Shown here piece by piece: positions 5,450 through 9,525 of a stretch of 9,525 nucleotides of DNA. The notes beneath the pieces were generated by a model. It had not been told where the DNA came from, made no database searches, and saw only the letters and a list, made by a program, of their open reading frames with translations. Position 1 is the stretch's first letter. Each line of letters opens with the position of its first letter. Origin of the DNA: Dehalococcoidia bacterium UBA3254 (GTDB lineage Bacteria > Chloroflexota > Dehalococcoidia > Dehalococcoidales > UBA3254); NCBI GenBank assembly GCA_002362735.1, contig DEUU01000141.1, positions 1 through 9,525 on the forward strand, read 5' to 3'. The position numbers and the translations under genes are program-made.

Positions 5450-5752
5450 CTACCAGGGGGTGGATTTTTCCTTTAAAGCTGCGATTAAATTATCCAGAGT
5501 AATAGCTGCCATGGTCAGCGTCTGAGTGGTACCCCTGGCGCTCAGGCGGATAGCCAGTTTGGCAATTACCTCGTTGCTTGGTGCATCTAGAATGCTGACG
5601 AAATCATATTGCCCCAGCAACGCATATTGACTAAGAACTTTCACTCCAAGGTATTCCACTTCTTTATTTAGCTCTTTGAGCACTTCGGGGTCTTCTTGAA
5701 GGCTTTTTCTTCCAGTATCCGTAAGAGTTGTCAACATTAAATAAATTGACAT
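5450..5752 (-). CDS. GYD-domain protein
   Basis: A 100-residue protein of the GYD family: small ferredoxin-fold alpha/beta proteins of unknown biochemical role, widespread in environmental bacteria and archaea. The start MSIYLMLTTLTDTGRKSL and the central signature LLGQYDFVSILDAPS (45-59, with Gly47 and Tyr49-Asp50 matching the family's G-x-Y-D) are typical, as is the ending TLDNLIAAL. It has no signal or membrane segment. The ATG at 5752 is preceded by a run of six G on the minus strand (5763-5758), 5 bases away. It is convergent with the osmF-like gene (56-bp gap) and divergent from the thioesterase, with which it shares a 132-bp promoter region. Function unknown; the family call is firm. 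Confidence 0.88.
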   Translation of the reverse strand: MSIYLMLTTLTDTGRKSLQEDPEVLKELNKEVEYLGVKVLSQYALLGQYDFVSILDAPSNEVIAKLAIRLSARGTTQTLTMAAITLDNLIAALKEKSTPW

Positions 5753-5797
5753 GTCCGCCCCCCTTGATTCGTCTATTTATCTCTGTAGTATGTTTGC

Positions 5798-5806
5798 ATT
5801 ATAGCA
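5798..5806 (-). promoter_or_regulatory. Extended -10 promoter for the GYD-protein gene
   Basis: On the minus strand TGC-TATAAT occupies 5806-5798, giving a start near 5791 and a leader of about 40 bases. There is no good -35, as is usual for extended -10 promoters. Its -35 region falls on the same bases as that of the divergent thioesterase promoter. Confidence 0.65.
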
Positions 5807-5842
5807 TAGTTTATGGTCTTAATATCTATGAAAACTCTAATG

Positions 5843-5851
5843 TGTTATAAT
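5843..5851 (+). promoter_or_regulatory. Extended -10 promoter for the thioesterase gene
   Basis: TGT-TATAAT at 5843-5851 predicts a start near 5858, about 27 bases before the GTG codon. The -35 region (about 5823-5828) is poor. It lies back to back with the GYD promoter at 5806-5798, and the two core motifs are inverted copies, TG(C/T)TATAATG. Confidence 0.7.
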
Positions 5852-5884
5852 GGGGCTGATCCAAAAAACTAGCGCAGGAATAAG

Positions 5885-6316
5885 GTGTCTGATTCGGAAA
5901 CAAAATCTAAAAAGAGCGGTAATCTGGCGGCCTTAATGATCAAAATGGAAGGCGAGCCTATCGCTTCCTTTCTCAAGATTAAGGTTCTGGACCTGTCTCC
6001 AGGATATGCCAGAGTTTCGATGAAAATGATTCCCGAATATTTGAATTTTAATGGAGTTGTTTTCGGTTCGGTTATTATGGCTGTGGCTGATTATGCCTTT
6101 TCCCTGGCAATCAACTCTTTAAGTTTACCCAGCCTGGCCACTCAATTTAATATCCACCTGATGGCACCTGCGGCGGTGGGTGATGAGCTAACCGCAGAAG
6201 GTAAAGTTCTGCGCAGCGGTAAAAGAGTAGGCGTCTCTGAAATGACGGTAACAAACCAGGACGGAAAACTTATTGCTAAAGCAACGGGGACTACGATTCC
6301 GGCAGGAGCCACTTAG
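5885..6316 (+). CDS. PaaI-like hotdog-fold thioesterase, variant active-site motif
   Basis: A 143-residue hotdog protein of the PaaI/THEM2 acyl-CoA thioesterase group. The core matches from about residue 25: a strand around ARVSMKMIPEYLN, the central helix motif (54-69), and FNIHLMAPAAVGDELTAEGKVLRSGKRV. In human THEM2 the motif is Asn50, His56-Gly57, Asp65. Here Asn54, Gly61 and Asp69 align at a constant offset, but His56 is replaced by Phe60 and the usual HGG reads FGS. The nucleophile-activating Asp is kept, so activity is plausible but altered specificity is possible. The start is GTG at 5885, fixed by AGGA (5876-5879) 5 bases upstream and an in-frame stop at 5870-5872. Its last 4 bases overlap the convergent membrane-protein gene. 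Confidence 0.88.
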   Translation: MSDSETKSKKSGNLAALMIKMEGEPIASFLKIKVLDLSPGYARVSMKMIPEYLNFNGVVFGSVIMAVADYAFSLAINSLSLPSLATQFNIHLMAPAAVGDELTAEGKVLRSGKRVGVSEMTVTNQDGKLIAKATGTTIPAGAT

Positions 6317-6576
6317 AACGTCCCCGGTTTTCGGCTACGGATTAACAGGATCATCAAAATAGTAAACGCTAACGCTGTAGTGAATGCGAACATTGAGCCT
6401 ATGACGATATCTGCCTGATTAAAGCGATCGTAGGCCAGAATTGCCGTCCCTATGAGAAAAAAAGTAAGGAAGAACGGAGAAAAATGGACATGTTTTCCGG
6501 AGAGTGACCGGTAAACCTGTTCAATCCAGCCGATTACTACGAGTGAAAGCCCAATCAAGGGTAACACAATTATCAC
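6313..6576 (-). CDS. Small membrane protein of unknown function, three predicted helices
   Basis: An 84-87 residue hydrophobic protein, not recognised. Its predicted membrane segments are about residues 2-21, 30-49 and 57-80, with a basic loop SLSGKH (24-29) and a basic tail RSRK near the C-terminus. The start is uncertain. The GTG at 6576 is the longest option, but the GTG at 6567 has the better ribosome site, because AGGTGAT overlaps the first GTG and sits about 6 bases before it. It overlaps the thioesterase 3' end by 4 bases in convergent orientation. Upstream lies the divergent promoter of the archease operon. No homologous family comes to mind, so it is called on length, membrane character and clean placement only. 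Confidence 0.6.
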   Translation of the reverse strand: MIIVLPLIGLSLVVIGWIEQVYRSLSGKHVHFSPFFLTFFLIGTAILAYDRFNQADIVIGSMFAFTTALAFTILMILLIRSRKPGTF

Positions 6577-6626
6577 CTGCCTTAATCAAATCCCTTAATT
6601 ATAAGATACTACATCTACTAAAAGTT

Positions 6627-6654
6627 TTGTCCGCTTATCAGTAAATGCTATAAT
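6627..6654 (+). promoter_or_regulatory. Promoter of the archease-rtcB operon, very close to the start codon
   Basis: TTGTCC (6627-6632), a 16-base spacer ending in TGC, and TATAAT (6649-6654) form a good extended -10 promoter. Transcription should begin near 6661, leaving only about 10 bases before the ATG at 6671. No Shine-Dalgarno sequence is visible there, so the message appears nearly leaderless. Confidence 0.75.
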
Positions 6655-6670
6655 CTGGATTATACCGTTT

Positions 6671-7093
6671 ATGAATAATGACTTTGAACTGATCGACCAT
6701 ACGGCAGACATAGGAATCCGGGCGCATGGTATTGATTTACCTCAAGCTTTTTCGAATGCTGCCATGGGTCTGTTTAGTCTGATTTCCGATCTCGATCAGG
6801 TGAATGAGCATCTTTACCGAGAAGTGGAAATTACGGCTCCAGACCGGGAAACATTGCTTGTAGAGTGGCTGAATGAGCTGATTTTCCTGTTTGAGACTGA
6901 GTTGATCCTGTTCAAAAGATTCCATATCGGCACATTGAGCGAGAACTTACTAAAAGCCAGATGCTATGGAGAAAAAATAGACAAGTCCCGACACGAATTG
7001 AAGAGAGGGATAAAATCAGCTACGTATCATATGCTAAAAGTAGAGAAGGAAAATAGTTACTCTTACCGGGTTGAAGTACTACTGGATGTTTAG
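6671..7093 (+). CDS. Archease (RtcB RNA ligase cofactor)
   Basis: A 140-residue archease, the small metal-binding protein that stimulates guanylylation and turnover of the RNA ligase RtcB. The family signature IDHTADIGIRAHG (8-20) opens the protein. The central EWLNELIFLFE, the later RGIKSATYHMLKV and the C-terminal VEVLLDV with the conserved near-terminal Asp139 are all typical. Its length is normal. The start at 6671 fits the family N-terminus closely, yet no ribosome-binding site precedes it, and the predicted transcript starts only about 10 bases upstream. The rtcB gene follows after 12 bases, and its Shine-Dalgarno sequence overlaps this gene's TAG stop, so translation is probably coupled. 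The partner next door confirms the assignment. Confidence 0.95.
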   Translation: MNNDFELIDHTADIGIRAHGIDLPQAFSNAAMGLFSLISDLDQVNEHLYREVEITAPDRETLLVEWLNELIFLFETELILFKRFHIGTLSENLLKARCYGEKIDKSRHELKRGIKSATYHMLKVEKENSYSYRVEVLLDV

Positions 7094-7105
7094 GAAGAAA
7101 TAGAG

Positions 7106-8566
7106 ATGACCGTTCCCTGGAAGGAAATTATCCGTAAAATAGACGATAACCGCTGGGAAATCGAGCAGAGCCGGGAAAAGGGTATGCTGGTACCAGGCTT
7201 GATCTATGCCAGTGAAAGCATGCTTGGTCAAATCTGGGAAGACAAAGCTGTTCAGCAGGTTATCAATGTTAGTTTTCTGCCCGGAATTGTCGGTCATTCT
7301 CTGGCCATGCCGGATATTCACTGGGGGTATGGATTTCCCATCGGTGGAGTAGCGGCAACAAGAGTTAAAGATGGAGTCATATCTCCAGGGGGAGTAGGTT
7401 TCGATATCAATTGTGGAGTTCGTTTACTACGTACCAATCTGAGCCAGGAGGAAATACTGCCTCGGATTGAAGACCTGATTTATGCTCTTTTTTCCAATGT
7501 TCCGTCAGGATTGGGTTCCGAAGGTAAATTAAGGATCAGTGAGAAGGAACTGGACAAAGCCTTGTTAAAAGGAGCTGCATGGGCAGTCGAAAAAGGCTTT
7601 GGAGAACCAGAAGATCTGATTTTTACCGAGGAATCCGGCTGTATGAGAAGCGCAGACCCGGAGAAAGTGAGCCAAAAAGCCAAGAAACGAGGTCTGCCGC
7701 AATTAGGTACCCTGGGTTCGGGCAACCACTTTCTGGAAATTCAGGTAGTAGACGAGATCTACGAACGAGATATGGCTCAGGCGATGGGAATTCTGGAGAG
7801 CGGCCAGGTACTGATAATGTTTCATACCGGATCGCGCGGTCTCGGACACCAGGTCTGCGACGATTATATCCGGGTCATGGGCGCGGCGACACAGCGATAC
7901 GGCATTAATCTTCCTGACCGTCAATTAGCCTGCGCCCCCGTCCAATCCCCTGAGGGAAAAGATTATCTGGCGGCTATGGCCTGTGCCGCTAACTACGCCT
8001 GGGCAAACCGCCAGTGCATCACTCACTGGATAAGAGAGTCGTTCGTCAACATTTTAAAGAAAGGTCCCCGGGAACTTGGGTTGGAACAGATCTATGACAT
8101 AACCCACAATATTGCCAAAATTGAATCACATACGGTAGAGGGTAAAAACCAGTCTCTTTGTGTTCACCGTAAAGGAGCTACTCGGGCTTTTCCTAAAGGA
8201 CATCCGGATTTGCCGCCGATGTACCGCAATATTGGTCAGCCCGTATTGATACCTGGCGACATGGGAAGGTATTCCTATATCGCGGTGGGCACTCAGACGG
8301 CAATGACGGAGACCTACGGTTCCACCTGCCATGGCGCCGGCCGACTACAAAGTCGCTCGCAGGCAAAAAAGGGACTCCGCGGCAACGATATTGTCCATAA
8401 ACTTGCCATGAGAGGCATCGTGGTAAAATCAGACAGCATAAGCTCCCTGCCGGAAGAAAATTCGGATGCTTACAAAGATGTAGCGGAAGTTGTAGAAGTA
8501 ACGCAACAAGCCAGGATTTCACTCAAGGTAGCAAGAACGGTCCCTATGGGGGTCATTAAAGGATAA
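7106..8566 (+). CDS. rtcB: RtcB, 3'-phosphate/5'-OH RNA ligase
   Basis: A 486-residue GTP- and Mn-dependent RNA ligase that joins 2',3'-cyclic phosphate or 3'-phosphate ends to 5'-OH ends, acting in tRNA splicing or RNA repair. All catalytic residues known from Pyrococcus RtcB are present: Asp100 and Cys103 in GVGFDINCG, Asn207-His208 in GSGNHFLE, His240 in FHTGSRGLG, His334 in THNIAKIE, and His409 in STCHGAGR, the histidine that takes up GMP. Full length, no intein and no frameshift. AGGAAG (7092-7097) overlaps the archease stop and serves the ATG at 7106. The nitroreductase gene follows 1 base after the stop, so the three genes form one probable operon. In bacteria RtcB is usually linked to RNA repair after stress. 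Confidence 0.98.
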   Translation: MTVPWKEIIRKIDDNRWEIEQSREKGMLVPGLIYASESMLGQIWEDKAVQQVINVSFLPGIVGHSLAMPDIHWGYGFPIGGVAATRVKDGVISPGGVGFDINCGVRLLRTNLSQEEILPRIEDLIYALFSNVPSGLGSEGKLRISEKELDKALLKGAAWAVEKGFGEPEDLIFTEESGCMRSADPEKVSQKAKKRGLPQLGTLGSGNHFLEIQVVDEIYERDMAQAMGILESGQVLIMFHTGSRGLGHQVCDDYIRVMGAATQRYGINLPDRQLACAPVQSPEGKDYLAAMACAANYAWANRQCITHWIRESFVNILKKGPRELGLEQIYDITHNIAKIESHTVEGKNQSLCVHRKGATRAFPKGHPDLPPMYRNIGQPVLIPGDMGRYSYIAVGTQTAMTETYGSTCHGAGRLQSRSQAKKGLRGNDIVHKLAMRGIVVKSDSISSLPEENSDAYKDVAEVVEVTQQARISLKVARTVPMGVIKG

Positions 8567-8567
8567 T

Positions 8568-9194
8568 ATGACCGACGAACCCAAAATTATAGACCTTCCC
8601 CGTCCATTCGTTTCCGGCGGTCTGCCTCTCACGGAAGCGATAGCTCAGCGTCGATCAGTTCGGGACTTCGCCGCTACACCCGTATTGTTATTCCACCTGT
8701 CTCAAATACTTTGGGCGGCCCAGGGAATCACACTCACGTCAAATCAATCCCGGACGGTCCCCAGCGCAGGGGCTACTTATCCCCTCGAAATTTATGTCGT
8801 CATCGGGGAAAACGGGATTGAAAAAATAGAGAATGGGATTTATCACTACGAAGTAGAGAGGCATATCCTGGCTTTGTTTCTATCAGGAGATCTGAGACCT
8901 GAATTATCTTCCGCGGCGCTGGGACAGGACTCCATTGTGACTGCACCGCTCAGTATCGTTATATGCGCCGTTTATGACCGGACGATGATGAGATATAATG
9001 TGAGAGCAGAACGCTACGTCTTTATAGAAGCGGGACATGCAGGTCAGAACATCTATCTTCAGGCTACTGCCTTAGGGTTGGGAACCGTGGCTATCGGAGC
9101 TTTCAGGGATGATGAGGTCCGCAAAGTGCTAGAACTGGATTCAAAGTGCAAGCCGTTATACATTATGCCGGTGGGAAAACCAGCCTCGTTCTAA
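8568..9194 (+). CDS. SagB-type nitroreductase-family flavoprotein
   Basis: A 208-residue FMN-dependent oxidoreductase of the nitroreductase superfamily, SagB/ThcOx-like branch. The FMN-phosphate motif AQRRSVRDF (26-34), LWAAQG (48-53), PSAGATYPLEIYVV (65-78), a GIYHYEVERH segment and the late EAGHAGQNIYLQATALGLG, followed by IGAFRDDEV, are the hallmarks. True SagB enzymes oxidise azolines in peptide toxins, but no cyclodehydratase or precursor peptide is nearby. A general or unknown redox role is more likely. The ATG is 1 base after the rtcB stop, with AAAGG (8558-8562) inside the rtcB end as ribosome site, so it is translationally linked to the RNA ligase. It converges on citramalate synthase with a 2-bp gap. 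Confidence 0.93.
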   Translation: MTDEPKIIDLPRPFVSGGLPLTEAIAQRRSVRDFAATPVLLFHLSQILWAAQGITLTSNQSRTVPSAGATYPLEIYVVIGENGIEKIENGIYHYEVERHILALFLSGDLRPELSSAALGQDSIVTAPLSIVICAVYDRTMMRYNVRAERYVFIEAGHAGQNIYLQATALGLGTVAIGAFRDDEVRKVLELDSKCKPLYIMPVGKPASF

Positions 9195-9196
9195 AT

Positions 9197-9525
9197 CTAA
9201 TATCCCTTCTTTATCAGCCAGTATTCGATGCTATCCGAAAGAGCCAGCCAGCTAGCTTCGATAATGTTAGTAGAGCTGCCTACCGTCCGCCATTCATTTT
9301 CTCCGTCGCTGGATTCAATCAAGACCCTGACCTGCGATCCGGTTCCCACGCTCTCTTCCAATATGCGAACTTTGTAATCCACCAGCTCAACCTGAGAAAG
9401 GCTTGGATAGAATTGAAGTAAACCTTTGCGCAAAGCCGCATCCAGAGCATTGACAGGACCATTTCCTTCCGCGGCAGTGTGTATAATCTCTTCCCCCACA
9501 CTGACTTTGACCATAGCCTCAGAAA
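9197..9525 (-). CDS. cimA: Citramalate synthase (CimA), C-terminal part, truncated by window edge
   Basis: The last 108 residues of a minus-strand gene whose reading frame stays open to the window end. The sequence [19 protein letters not shown], then [20 protein letters not shown] and [20 protein letters not shown], is the C-terminal LeuA-type dimer/allosteric domain. This form is typical of citramalate synthase, which condenses pyruvate and acetyl-CoA in the threonine-independent isoleucine pathway. 2-Isopropylmalate synthase is the nearest alternative, but the DYKVR and IIEASW-x-AL-x-DSIEY pattern favours CimA. The catalytic barrel lies outside the window. An internal ATG at 9514 is not a start. 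The TAG stop at 9199-9197 lies 2 bases from the convergent nitroreductase stop. Confidence 0.9.
   Translation of the reverse strand, partial: SEAMVKVSVGEEIIHTAAEGNGPVNALDAALRKGLLQFYPSLSQVELVDYKVRILEESVGTGSQVRVLIESSDGENEWRTVGSSTNIIEASWLALSDSIEYWLIKKGY

Noticed and set aside
7579..7908. Plus-strand open frame inside rtcB
   Set aside because: It is a second frame within a gene whose every catalytic residue is intact; its Arg-rich product is a frame-shift artefact.
8568..9194. Thiazole/oxazole peptide-toxin (SagB) biosynthesis locus
   Set aside because: There is no precursor peptide, cyclodehydratase or YcaO gene nearby; only the flavoprotein family is shared.
1..9525. CRISPR array, tRNA or rRNA gene, prophage or toxin-antitoxin module
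   Set aside because: I found no regularly spaced repeats, cloverleaf-like segments with CCA ends, ribosomal RNA-like sequence, phage genes or toxin-like small gene pairs in the window.

Overview
The window is a compact stretch of bacterial chromosome with moderate-to-low GC. It has clear Shine-Dalgarno sites, TATAAT-type promoters (several with an extended TGn), occasional GTG starts and short intergenic gaps. The gene set includes a mycobacterial/archaeal-type Fe/Mn superoxide dismutase, a Cys-rich putative Fe-S protein, NarL-type regulators, a GYD protein, archease-RtcB and citramalate synthase. It fits an anaerobic or microaerobic soil, sediment or subsurface bacterium. Chloroflexota (Dehalococcoidia-like) and Clostridia/Peptococcaceae are both plausible, and the sequence alone does not decide between them. 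I see no mobile element, CRISPR array, tRNA or rRNA.

Left part (1-1853): a SnoaL-like protein and superoxide dismutase lie in tandem and end at a strong hairpin terminator. A small two-helix membrane protein converges on the same hairpin. Middle (1854-4140): two stand-alone NarL/FixJ-type response regulators are transcribed divergently from a shared 382-bp region. That region holds a long inverted repeat, a tandem hexamer repeat and a consensus-like promoter. No histidine kinase is visible. The second regulator abuts, stop codon to stop codon, a gene for a protein with ten cysteines, probably an Fe-S protein.

Right part (4141-9525): an orphan OsmF/YehZ-type osmoprotectant-binding lipoprotein has an inverted repeat around its putative -10. 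A GYD-domain protein and a PaaI-like hotdog thioesterase diverge from back-to-back extended -10 promoters. A three-helix membrane protein overlaps the thioesterase tail to tail. Next is a probable operon of archease, RtcB RNA ligase and a SagB-type nitroreductase, whose promoter lies so close to the archease ATG that the mRNA should be nearly leaderless. The window ends inside the C-terminal domain of citramalate synthase on the minus strand.

Most genes are recognisable housekeeping or stress-response families. The points most worth a second look are the kinase-less divergent regulator pair and its structured control region, the Cys-rich protein beside it, and the redox enzyme placed directly behind archease-RtcB. 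I did not find an obvious new multi-gene system.
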